Source: DASPPM01 sp035604475 (lineage in GTDB: Bacteria; Pseudomonadota; Alphaproteobacteria; JACZXZ01). Taken from it: 23,989 nucleotides of DNA. The stretch spans positions 1 to 23,989 of the forward strand of contig DATNIJ010000285.1 of NCBI GenBank assembly GCA_035604475.1. Direction: 5' to 3'. Position 1 is the first letter of the stretch; each line of letters opens with the position of its first letter. Below, piece after piece: positions 13,888 to 20,435 of the stretch. Under the pieces are notes generated by a model. It was not told the DNA's origin. It was given only the letters and a program-made list of their open reading frames with translations, and ran no database searches. Both the position numbers and the translations under genes were made by a program.

Positions 13888-14940
13888 ATGAGGAGGAACT
13901 TGAGCCGGCGCGCGTTCATGCTGAGTGCCGGTGCTGCCGCCACCTCGCTCGCGTTGGCACGGCGGGGCCGCGCCGAGGAGAAGCCCGAGAGCCTCGTCTA
14001 CAGCACCTACGGCGGCGACTACGGCCAATGGGTCAAGGAGGACTTCGAGGATCCCTTCACCGCGGCCACCGGGATCAGGCTCGTCCACGACATCGGCGAG
14101 AACCCGCAGCGCTACGCCAAGCTCAAGACCTACCGCGAGCGGCCGAAGGTCAACGTCATCCAGCTGCAGGACCGCTTCCTCTACGAAGCGACGCGCGACG
14201 GGCTGCTCGAGGAGATCGACTACGCGAAGCTCTCCCACGCGGCACCCATCCCGCCCATCTACCGCAAGAAGACCTGGCTCGGCTACAGCGTGCTCTCGAT
14301 CGGCATCATCTACAACCGCGAGCGCGTCGCCATACCGCCGCGCCAGTGGACCGACCTCGTCGACGAGCGCTACAAGGGCCGCATCTTCATCGACGACTTC
14401 AACCACTTCGGCCTCCACGTCACCCTCGCGATCGCGATGGCGCAAGGCGGGGGCTATCAGGACATCAGGCCCGGGCTCAAGGTGATCAAGGAGATCAAGG
14501 ACCGCTTGAGCCCGCGCTTCATCTCGACCTCCCAGGAAGGCATGAAGCTCCTAGGCGACGGCGAGGTCGACGTCGCCATGTGGCAGAGCTCGCGTGCCTT
14601 CATCCTCAAGCGCAAGGGCAAGCCGCTCGAGTACGCAGTGCCCGAGACGGGCGACGTGGCGGTGAGTTACGGCAACGCCGTGGTCAAGGGGGCCGGGTAT
14701 AAGGAGTGGGGCGAGGCCTTCATCGACTTCACGGCCGACCCCCGCCTCCAGGGCAAATTCGTCTCGGGCCTCTTCCCGACGACGCCGACGCACCCGGACG
14801 CCCTCGACTATGCGACCCCCGAGGCCGCGAGGCTCGTCGCCCGCCCGCCCGGAGCAAAGCAGATCGAGCTCGACTATGGCGAGGTGCTGCCCCGGCTCGA
14901 CGAGTGGACCAAGCTGTGGAACCAGATGATCGAGGCCTGA
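13888..14940 (+). CDS. Extracellular solute-binding protein, polyamine/PotD-like (Tat signal)
   Basis: A periplasmic binding protein of about 350 aa from the PotD/SBP_bac_8 family, first gene of an importer operon. The N-terminus has a Tat-type signal, SRRAFMLSAGAAATSLALA, with cleavage expected near GRAEE. The mature part begins LVYSTYGGDYGQWV, typical of spermidine/putrescine-type binding proteins. It also has GIIYNRERV and a DVAMWQSSRA segment in the ligand cleft. Start choice: ATG 13888, eleven bases after GGGAGG. TTG 13882 is in frame with a shorter spacing and cannot be excluded. The ligand cannot be read from sequence. Given the surrounding genes, a betaine or other methylated amine is as plausible as a polyamine. 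Confidence 0.88.
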   Translation: MRRNLSRRAFMLSAGAAATSLALARRGRAEEKPESLVYSTYGGDYGQWVKEDFEDPFTAATGIRLVHDIGENPQRYAKLKTYRERPKVNVIQLQDRFLYEATRDGLLEEIDYAKLSHAAPIPPIYRKKTWLGYSVLSIGIIYNRERVAIPPRQWTDLVDERYKGRIFIDDFNHFGLHVTLAIAMAQGGGYQDIRPGLKVIKEIKDRLSPRFISTSQEGMKLLGDGEVDVAMWQSSRAFILKRKGKPLEYAVPETGDVAVSYGNAVVKGAGYKEWGEAFIDFTADPRLQGKFVSGLFPTTPTHPDALDYATPEAARLVARPPGAKQIELDYGEVLPRLDEWTKLWNQMIEA

Positions 14941-14956
14941 GGGTGCTGCGAGCGCC

Positions 14957-15829
14957 ATGAAGCTGCGGCCGGCAACGCGGAGCGAGCTGGCACTCCTCGG
15001 GCTCACCGGCCCGGCCGTGGTATTCGCCCTCGTCTTCTTCCTCGCCCCCCTCGCCCTTCTCCTCGGCTACAGCTTCCTCGGCTACGCCAACGGCGAGATC
15101 GTCGCCAGCACCACGCTCGCGCAATACGCGGCCCTCCTCGGCGATCCGCTCTATCAGCGCATCGTGGGGCGCACCTTGCTCGTGGCCCTTGCGACCACGG
15201 CACTTTGCATGCTCCTCGGCTATCCGGTGGCACTCGGCATCGTGCGCGCCAGGCCGAGCCGGCGCCCGCTTCTCTTGACCCTCGTGCTCACGCCACTCCT
15301 CATCGGCGGTGTGGTGCGCAGCTACGGCTGGATCCTAATCCTCGACGAGCGCGGGCTGTTGAACCGCGCGCTCCTTGCCACGGGCCTCATCGAGCATCCG
15401 CTCCAGCTGCTTTTCAATTTCGCGGGCGTCGTGGCCGCGATGGTCGAGGTGCTGATCCCCTTCTTCATCCTTCCGCTCATGGGCTCGCTCTCGCGCATCG
15501 ATCCGCTCCTCGAGAGCGCCGCGCGCGGCCTGGGCGCGAGCCGACTCCGGACCTTCCTCAGCGTGACGCTCCCCTTGAGCCTGGCGGGCGTCACCGCCGG
15601 CGGCGTCATCGTCTTCAGCCTGGCACTCAACATCTTCGTAGTGCCGCGCATCGTCGGCGGCCCGCGCTTTCTCGTGCTGGCGACGCTTGCCTATCAGCAA
15701 GTGGGCGAGGTGGGCAACCTGCCCTTCGGCTCGGCGGTGGCGGGGCTCATGCTGGTGCTCACCTTGGGAAGCGTGGCGCTGGTCAACCGCACCCTTCTCG
15801 CGCGCTACCGCTATCTCGGGGTTGCGTGA
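14957..15829 (+). CDS. ABC transporter permease, PotB-like
   Basis: A 290-aa inner-membrane permease with about six hydrophobic segments: VVFALVFFLAPLALLLGYSF, LVALATTALCMLLGYPVAL, LTLVLTPLLIGGVV, VVAAMVEVLIPFFILPL, the segment around GGVIVFSLALNIFVV, and the C-terminal GLMLVLTLGSVALV. The cytoplasmic EAA-type loop reads ESAARGLGASRLRTFLSVTLPLS and contacts the ATPase. The gene starts 16 nt after the binding-protein stop and ends four bases before the next permease. It forms a heterodimer with that protein. No ATP-binding gene follows. Confidence 0.9.
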   Translation: MKLRPATRSELALLGLTGPAVVFALVFFLAPLALLLGYSFLGYANGEIVASTTLAQYAALLGDPLYQRIVGRTLLVALATTALCMLLGYPVALGIVRARPSRRPLLLTLVLTPLLIGGVVRSYGWILILDERGLLNRALLATGLIEHPLQLLFNFAGVVAAMVEVLIPFFILPLMGSLSRIDPLLESAARGLGASRLRTFLSVTLPLSLAGVTAGGVIVFSLALNIFVVPRIVGGPRFLVLATLAYQQVGEVGNLPFGSAVAGLMLVLTLGSVALVNRTLLARYRYLGVA

Positions 15830-15833
15830 GGCC

Positions 15834-16625
15834 ATGCGCGCGCCGGGCTCCCCCCTCGCTTGCGTCAACGCCGCGATCTACCTCTTCATCCTGGCCCCGG
15901 TGATCGTGGTCGTGGCTCTCGCCTTCTCGGGCACGGAGTCGCTCGCCTTCCCGCCGAGCTCGCTCTCGCTCCGCTGGTTCGCCAAGTTCCTCTCGCAAGC
16001 CGAGCTGATGTCGGCACTCGGCACGAGCCTGGCACTCGCGGCTCTCAGTTGCGCGATCTCGCTTTCGCTCGGCGGCCTCGCGGCGTTCGGCCTCGCGCGC
16101 GGCCGCTTCCGCGGGCGGGGTGCCGTCCTCAACCTGCTGCAGACGCCGCTCATGGTGCCGCAGCTCGTCTTGGCCATGGGCTTCCTCGAGTATTTCGCGG
16201 CACTCGACGTGCCGTCCTTTCCCGCCCTCCTTCTCGGCCACACGGTGATAACGCTCCCCTACGTGGTGCGCACCATGGTGGCGGGGCTCGCGAGTGTGGA
16301 CATGCTCGCCGAGCACGCGGCCGTCAGCCTCGGCGCCACGCGGCTGCAGGCGATCCGGCAGGTGACGCTGCCGATGCTCACCAACGGCATGGTAGCGGCG
16401 GTGCTCTTCTCCTTCATCGTCTCCTTCGAGAACCTGCCGCTCGCGCTCTTCCTCTCCGATCCCTCTTCCGTGACGCTGCCGCTGCAGATCTATTCCTACA
16501 TCCAGTGGGTGTTCGATCCGACGGTGGCCGCGGCCTCGACCGTGCAGGTGCTCGTCGTCGTGCTGCTGGTCTTCGCAGCCGAGCGGGCGATCGGCATCAG
16601 CCGCTTCATGGGCGTGATGAGGTAG
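15834..16625 (+). CDS. ABC transporter permease, PotC-like
   Basis: A 263-aa inner-membrane permease. It has an N-terminal segment AIYLFILAPVIVVVALAF, further membrane spans, and the ATPase-contact loop EHAAVSLGATRLQAIRQVTLPML. The open frame extends upstream to 15687 inside the first permease. ATG 15834, four bases after that stop, is the coupled start and gives the normal family length. After its stop there are 76 nt before the convergent DUF1847 gene. The importer therefore lacks a local PotA-type ATPase and must use one encoded elsewhere. Confidence 0.9.
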   Translation: MRAPGSPLACVNAAIYLFILAPVIVVVALAFSGTESLAFPPSSLSLRWFAKFLSQAELMSALGTSLALAALSCAISLSLGGLAAFGLARGRFRGRGAVLNLLQTPLMVPQLVLAMGFLEYFAALDVPSFPALLLGHTVITLPYVVRTMVAGLASVDMLAEHAAVSLGATRLQAIRQVTLPMLTNGMVAAVLFSFIVSFENLPLALFLSDPSSVTLPLQIYSYIQWVFDPTVAAASTVQVLVVVLLVFAAERAIGISRFMGVMR

Positions 16626-16701
16626 GCTGCAGAGCCGCCCTAAGGCCGCGTGACGGGAGGTGCTGAGCCGTCAAGAAGAGCAGGATGCGGGGACGAGATC
16701 G

Positions 16702-17403
16702 CTACGTCGTCCGGCGGCGTCCGGCCGGCGGTATCTTCGGCGGTTCTGCCGGCCGCTCCGGTCCCCAGAGCCTGGCATAGTAGGTGTCGGCAAGCTGAAG
16801 TGCCGCGAGCGGGTTATGGCCCAGCACGCGGTCCTTTGCCACCAGCACCGTCGACAGCCCCTTCGCATGCTTGAAGAAGAGGCTGTCGTGGCCGACGCAC
16901 AAGCCCATGACCACATTGAATTCGCAGCCATGCGCCGCGAGAAGCTCCGCCTGGGCGACAGGATTGCACAATGGCTCGAAACTGCCGGGGCGGATCTTGT
17001 GCCGCTCCTCCAGACCGATCTCCTCCTTCGGGATGCTGCCGTTCTTGCAAGCGACCGATACCACCTCGAAGCCGTGGCTCTCGAGGATGCCGGTCAGCAC
17101 ATACGCGTGGTCGACGAAAGTGATGCAGTTGGCGATGCCGATCTTTTGGAAGCACATCCGCTTGGCGAACTGCACGATCTCCTCGACGCGCGTCCACTTG
17201 CAGTAGCCCTCGGCCTCGACGATGGCGGACACGCGCGCCACCTGCAGCGTCTCGGGATCGCCGTAGAGCGCGCGGGCAGCCTGCTGCGTCTCAGGGTCGA
17301 CCTTCGAAGGACAGTATCCCGGCCCCTTCGTTCCGGCTTCCCCGTGGCGGCAGGCGCGAACGGTGCTTGGACAATAGGCGCAGGCAGGGTCAGCGTAATC
17401 CAT
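16702..17403 (-). CDS. DUF1847 family metal-binding protein
   Basis: A 233-aa cytoplasmic protein of the DUF1847 family, function unknown. It starts with a cysteine cluster, PACAYCPSTVRAC (C8, C11, C18) plus C31. Later segments are EGYCKWTRVEEIVQFAKRM, KIGIANCITF, VACKNGSIPKEEIG, CNPVAQAELL and NVVMGLCVGHDSLF. The many conserved Cys and the CxGHD motif suggest metal or Fe-S binding. ATG at 17403 has AGGA nine bases upstream. The gene is single, convergent with the ABC permeases, and separated from the tRNA-Val island by 139 nt in which I see nothing notable. The family is, to my recollection, commoner in anaerobes and methyl-metabolising prokaryotes, so a link to the corrinoid genes is possible but unsupported by position. 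Confidence 0.82.
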   Translation of the reverse strand: MDYADPACAYCPSTVRACRHGEAGTKGPGYCPSKVDPETQQAARALYGDPETLQVARVSAIVEAEGYCKWTRVEEIVQFAKRMCFQKIGIANCITFVDHAYVLTGILESHGFEVVSVACKNGSIPKEEIGLEERHKIRPGSFEPLCNPVAQAELLAAHGCEFNVVMGLCVGHDSLFFKHAKGLSTVLVAKDRVLGHNPLAALQLADTYYARLWGPERPAEPPKIPPAGRRRTT

Positions 17404-17539
17404 GCTCTTTCATCCTGGCAGAAACATCCCCGCGACCAGTGCAGGCCTGCCTGCGGCACGGCGCATTGATCCAGATCATGCCATGCCGGATTGACCCCGG
17501 CATGCCGATCGCCAATTGCGGCGCAGAACTCCAGGATTA

Positions 17540-17626
17540 GGATGGTGGGCGCGGCAAGGATTGAACTTGCGACCCCTACGATGTCAACGTAGTGCTCTCC
17601 CGCTGAGCTACGCGCCCGTCCGGCAA
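17540..17626. repeat. 87-bp direct repeat flanking island, left copy (whole tRNA-Val plus 9-bp leader)
   Basis: Perfectly identical to 19300-19386 in the same orientation. Identity stops sharply at both ends: 3 bp beyond the CCA end and 9 bp (GTCCGGCAA on the plus strand) beyond the tRNA 5' end. The copies are 1760 bp apart and bound the island. Confidence 0.9.
17543..17617 (-). tRNA. tRNA-Val(GAC), left copy
   Basis: A 75-nt cloverleaf: acceptor GGGCGCG/CGCGCCC, D-arm GCTC/GAGC, anticodon stem CTACG/CGTAG with loop TTGACAT (anticodon GAC, reads GUC), T-arm GCAAG-TTCAATC-CTTGC, and encoded CCA. A weak upstream promoter (TTGTGC, 18-19 nt, TATATT at 17639-17644) may drive it. Identical in sequence to the copy at 19303. 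Confidence 0.95.
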
Positions 17627-17718
17627 CGCAAGCCAAGCAATATATGGCTTCTACCACAGCCCGGCACAAAAGGGAATCCCCCGCGCGCGGTGGGTTTTTG
17701 CGTCTAAAACTGTGACAA

Positions 17719-17737
17719 CTGTGACAGAAACTGTGAC
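17719..17737. repeat. TGTGAC-type repeat, left end of island
   Basis: CTGTGACAGAAACTGTGAC, preceded by another TGTGACA at 17711. The same 19-bp sequence with one change occurs in the same orientation at 19215-19233 at the other end. It could be an arm-type recombinase site or the relic of duplicated end sequence. Confidence 0.55.
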
Positions 17738-18007
17738 CCGGTTTTCGCGATACGCGTGCCGACGCTGCACCGAGCGAACTTGCGGGTTTGGGAGGTGTTT
17801 TCGTAGAGCTTTATTTCAAGCGCAAGGAAGCTAAGCGGCTTGCCGGTCAGCTCGTCGCAGTTCTCAAAGGGCAGTACGTCGAGCCGTCTTAGCTAGGACT
17901 CGCGTCAGTGCCCGCAGTAGTCGGTCTTAACCGGCTAGCCGTCTGCGCCTCGCGTCTGTCTTGCAGGAAGGCCGGAAAAGCGCGAATATTCACGCCAGAT
18001 CGGGAGT

Positions 18008-18027
18008 CATCCGGGGAATCCCGGATG
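18008..18027 (+). other. Leader hairpin before DUF4189 gene
   Basis: Perfect inverted repeat CATCCGGG-GAAT-CCCGGATG ending 28 nt before the ATG at 18056. It is either an operator or a 5'-UTR stem-loop. It does not cover the ribosome-binding site AGGGGA. Confidence 0.5.
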
Positions 18028-18055
18028 CGGCCGTCCCTGATAGGGGACTATTCTC

Positions 18056-18625
18056 ATGAAGCTGCGATGGCTCTTGCTTCTAGCTTTGAGTTTCATTCTC
18101 GGCATGGTGGCGCAGCCCGCGGCGGCTGATGAAGCCTGCCTAGCTTACTGCTTGAGAAATTTTGGTTGCGATCCGAATGCAAATTCGAATTGCCGGAGCG
18201 GTTGCCAAGGCGCGTGCAGGGATGAAACCTGCGTATCTTACTGCGTGAAAAGTATAAATTGCGCTCCAAGCAATCCGCATTACTCGAGTTGCCGGAGCGA
18301 TTGCCAAAGTGCGTGCGGCCCTGCCGCCAGCTATGGCGCTATTGCCTTCGGCTCAAAAAGCAGGGCCTGGGGCGTGTCCCATAATTGGGGCAGCAAGGCG
18401 CAAGCGGAGAGCGCTGCCATGCAAAGCTGCAAGCAGCACGGCGACGATTGCGAAGTGATGGTGTGGTTCGACCGAAAATGCGGAGCGGTGGTAGCGGCCG
18501 AAGGTGCCTCCGCCTTTTGGGGGCTTGGCGACAGCGAAGCCGAGGCGCGCGCGGACGCCCAAACCAAATGCGAGCAAGGCGGCGGCAAGGATTGCAAGGT
18601 GTGGGCTTATCAGTGTTCGAAGTGA
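18056..18625 (+). CDS. Secreted cysteine-rich protein with DUF4189 domain
   Basis: A 189-aa exported protein. A Sec signal peptide covers residues 1 to about 24 (MKLRWLLLLALSFILGMVA, then PAAA). Two tandem cysteine modules follow: C28-x3-C-x5-C-x7-C-x3-C-x3-C54 and C59-x3-C-x5-C-x9-C-x3-C-x3-C87, ending in near-identical CRSGCQGAC and CRSDCQSAC. A DUF4189 domain (about 92-187) has YGAIAFGSKSRAWGVSHNWGS, C125, C132, C142, C172, C180 and C187, expected as disulfides in the periplasm. Function is unknown. ATG at 18056 has AGGGGA at eight bases. Base composition is lower in GC than the neighbours, consistent with arrival on the island. The duplicated Cys modules are unlike ordinary DUF4189 proteins known to me. 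Confidence 0.85.
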   Translation: MKLRWLLLLALSFILGMVAQPAAADEACLAYCLRNFGCDPNANSNCRSGCQGACRDETCVSYCVKSINCAPSNPHYSSCRSDCQSACGPAASYGAIAFGSKSRAWGVSHNWGSKAQAESAAMQSCKQHGDDCEVMVWFDRKCGAVVAAEGASAFWGLGDSEAEARADAQTKCEQGGGKDCKVWAYQCSK

Positions 18626-18860
18626 GGGCCGGAAATGTAGCAGTGGATTTGTCAACGCTATAATCGCCGAAATACCAGATCACGTGAAGATGCCCCAGCC
18701 CTTCTTTTAATTAGACCGATGACAGCTTGCGCGCCGAAATCATATCGGACCCAGGCCGGAAGGGCGGAACCCCCTTAAGGGGGTATTCCGACCCTACTTC
18801 CGGACCCTTGGGGCGCGCACGGTCAGGTGACGTTATTCCGACCGTGTTCTGGCCCCGGCC
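18626..18860. other. Non-coding stretch of the island with palindromes
   Basis: No gene seen. It contains an isolated perfect TATAAT (18659-18664) without a matching -35, the palindrome at 18765-18790, and two copies of TATTCCGACC (18784-18793 and 18835-18844). This could be a relic control or replication region of the element. Confidence 0.4.
18765..18790. repeat. Strong palindrome CGGAA-CCCCCTTAAGGGGG-TA-TTCCG
   Basis: The core CCCCCTTAAGGGGG (18770-18783) is a perfect 14-bp palindrome. Outer arms CGGAA/TTCCG extend it with two unpaired bases. No U-tract follows on either strand, so it is not a simple terminator. A protein-binding site or a cruciform at a former replication or transfer origin is possible. 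Confidence 0.6.
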
Positions 18861-19205
18861 TTATTGCATGACCCGATAAAGGTCGCCGTCTTGGCGGACC
18901 TTCCCGGCTGCTTTAAGGCGTGTGCGGGCAGCCTTGAACGTGCTCGGCTTCAGACCGGACACCCTAGACGATTCGCCGAAGTGTGTCCCTTCGCCCGCTA
19001 GGCCGGCCAAGGCTTCAAGCGCTTGTGTGTCGCTTCGGGCGGCACGGGGATCACTGAAGGTCGGCTCGGGTATAGCCGTCAAAGACGTTGGGCGCTCCAA
19101 CACAGACGACGAGGCGCCACTGGTGAGATCATTGGAAACGGGATGCGCGCCGGCGCGCCGCACCTGCACTTGCCACTTGCCGTTTCGCTTTCTGAAAGTC
19201 GCCAT
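18861..19205 (-). CDS. Chimeric remnant: integrase N-terminus joined to a winged-helix C-terminus
   Basis: A 114-aa ORF. Residues 1-18 (MATFRKRNGKWQVQVRRA) match the typical opening of phage/ICE tyrosine recombinases, whose arm-binding domain then continues for about 70 residues; here it breaks off. Residues about 60-114 (ALEALAGLAGEG, SGLKPSTFKAARTRLKAAGKV, DGDLYRVMQ) look like the winged-helix tail of mobile-element RepA/primase-type ATPases. The part between is Ser/Thr/Pro-rich and unassigned. ATG at 19205 has GAGG four bases upstream; the frame is open to 19277 but with no better start. It reads away from the right tRNA-Val, the place where an element's integrase would sit. I infer a large internal deletion that fused the first and last genes of an integrated element. 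It may or may not be expressed. Confidence 0.6.
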   Translation of the reverse strand: MATFRKRNGKWQVQVRRAGAHPVSNDLTSGASSSVLERPTSLTAIPEPTFSDPRAARSDTQALEALAGLAGEGTHFGESSRVSGLKPSTFKAARTRLKAAGKVRQDGDLYRVMQ

Positions 19206-19214
19206 GGTGCCTCG

Positions 19215-19233
19215 CTGTGACAGAAACCGTGAC
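19215..19233. repeat. TGTGAC-type repeat, right end of island
   Basis: CTGTGACAGAAACCGTGAC, one base different from 17719-17737 and in the same orientation. It lies just upstream of the integrase-like start codon and 70 bp from the right tRNA. Confidence 0.55.
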
Positions 19234-19299
19234 AGCCTGGCTCTTGCGGCGCTCCGCGACGGCGGGGCCTTGAGCAACGCGCTGAGATCGCCAAGCGGG

Positions 19300-19386
19300 G
19301 GATGGTGGGCGCGGCAAGGATTGAACTTGCGACCCCTACGATGTCAACGTAGTGCTCTCCCGCTGAGCTACGCGCCCGTCCGGCAA
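19300..19386. repeat. 87-bp direct repeat flanking island, right copy
   Basis: Perfect duplicate of 17540-17626, covering the complete tRNA-Val and nine bases of leader. Likely attachment-site duplication or tRNA gene duplication. Confidence 0.9.
19303..19377 (-). tRNA. tRNA-Val(GAC), right copy
   Basis: Sequence identical to the tRNA at 17543-17617, including anticodon GAC and encoded CCA. It has the better upstream promoter of the two and is the copy next to the integrase-like remnant, so it is probably the original chromosomal gene. Confidence 0.95.
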
Positions 19387-19409
19387 GGTCATTCTCGTCG
19401 GGAAAGCGT

Positions 19410-19438
19410 CCTATATCGCCGAAGGCGGCGCTTTGCAA
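19410..19438 (-). promoter_or_regulatory. Promoter of the right tRNA-Val
   Basis: Minus-strand -35 TTGCAA (19433-19438) and -10 TATAGG (19410-19415), spacer 17 nt, 32 nt before the mature tRNA 5' end. Confidence 0.55.
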
Positions 19439-19534
19439 GCCTGCGCTCGCGCCACGTGCCCGCCTCTTGGGCGTCCTTGGCCTGAAGCGCCCGCGCTCGT
19501 GACAGGCAGGCGCGAATAGGTTAGTTACAAAGCC

Positions 19535-20425
19535 ATGGACAGCTTTGCCGTACCGGTCGCCGAGCTGGACGGCGCCTGCGATTTGCAGGCGCCGCGCCAG
19601 CAGACCATGCCCGTCGTCTTTGCCTCGCCCCACAGCGGGAGCAACTATCCCGCCGATTTCGTCGCGCGCTCGCGCCTCGATGCGGTGGCGCTGCGCAAAT
19701 CCGAGGACTCCTTCGTCGACGAGATTTTCGCAGGCGTGATTGCGCAAGGCGCGCCGCTCATCCGCGCCCTCTTTCCGCGCGCCTACGTCGACCCGAACCG
19801 GGAGCCCTTCGAGCTCGATCCCGCCATGTTCGCCGACCCGCTCCCCGACTACGCCAATACCCGCTCGCCGCGGATAGCGGCCGGGCTTGGCACCATCGCG
19901 CGGGTGGTCGCCAACGGCGAGGAGATCTACCGAGAGAAGCTCCGCTTCGCCGAGGTGCTCGAGCGCGTCAACCGTCTCTATCGGCCCTATCACGAGGCGC
20001 TCGAGGGCCTCGTCCAGGCGACCGAGCGCCGTTTCGGCCTCGCGGTCCTGATCGATTGCCACTCCATGCCGTCGATCGGCGGACCCATGGACGAGGACGC
20101 CGGCCGGCGTCGCCTCGACATCGTGCTCGGCGACTGCCACGGGACCTCTTGCGCGCCCGCACTCACCGGGCTCGTCGAGGGCTTCCTGGCCGAGCGCGGC
20201 TATCAGGTCGTGCTCAACAATCCTTACGCGGGCGGCTTCACCACGCGCCACTACGGAGCTCCCGAGGCGCATGTGCACGCCTTGCAGATCGAGATCAACC
20301 GCGCGCTCTACATGAATGAGGCGACGATCGAGCGCGGCCGGGGGCTCGCCCAAGTGGGCGCGCACATGGCCGCACTCGCCGCCCATTTGCGCGAGCGCTT
20401 GCCGGCGCTGTTGCCCGGCGACTGA
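19535..20425 (+). CDS. N-formylglutamate amidohydrolase family protein
   Basis: A 296-aa zinc amidohydrolase of the N-formylglutamate deformylase (HutG/FGase) family, which hydrolyses N-formyl-L-glutamate to glutamate and formate. Motifs: FASPHSGSNYP (H33), KSEDSFVDEIF, FPRAYVDPNREPFELDP, LIDCHSMPS, LGDCHGTSC, NNPYAGGFTTRHYG and HALQIEINRALYM, which carry the expected metal and substrate residues. No other histidine-degradation gene is nearby, so the hut assignment is not certain. Family members also act on other formyl or amide substrates. ATG at 19535 has no clear Shine-Dalgarno. It is followed after 10 nt by the GNAT gene, so the two form an operon. Confidence 0.9.
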   Translation: MDSFAVPVAELDGACDLQAPRQQTMPVVFASPHSGSNYPADFVARSRLDAVALRKSEDSFVDEIFAGVIAQGAPLIRALFPRAYVDPNREPFELDPAMFADPLPDYANTRSPRIAAGLGTIARVVANGEEIYREKLRFAEVLERVNRLYRPYHEALEGLVQATERRFGLAVLIDCHSMPSIGGPMDEDAGRRRLDIVLGDCHGTSCAPALTGLVEGFLAERGYQVVLNNPYAGGFTTRHYGAPEAHVHALQIEINRALYMNEATIERGRGLAQVGAHMAALAAHLRERLPALLPGD

Positions 20426-20435
20426 GGAAGCGGGA

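Larger units (their letters stand above)
17627..18055. other. Gene-poor left part of the island
   Basis: No complete gene found. It contains the tRNA promoter region, the TGTGAC repeats (17710-17737) and a short plus-strand open stretch ending at the TAG at 17889-17891. That stretch reads GGVFVELYFKRKEAKRLAG and onward to QYVEPS but has no credible start, and I do not recognise it. The 3' part carries the leader hairpin of the DUF4189 gene. Confidence 0.5.
17627..19299. mobile_element. Degenerate integrative island at tRNA-Val
   Basis: 1673 bp between two identical tRNA-Val copies. Contents: repeated TGTGAC motifs near both ends, a secreted DUF4189 gene, palindromes, and a chimeric gene with an integrase-like N-terminus reading away from the right tRNA. 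The composition is visibly less GC-rich than the neighbouring operons, with codons such as AAT, TTG and AAA. tRNA genes are common integrase targets. No complete integrase, relaxase or replication gene remains. Whether the second tRNA came with the element or by tandem duplication is open. Confidence 0.6.

Noticed and set aside
13549..14445. Long minus-strand frame extending hicB upstream
   Set aside because: It runs through the promoter, the REP repeats and the antisense of the binding-protein gene.
17516..17707. ORF ending LPLSYAPVRQ and a matching one at 18922-19485
   Set aside because: These are translations across the antisense of tRNA-Val, a common false protein.
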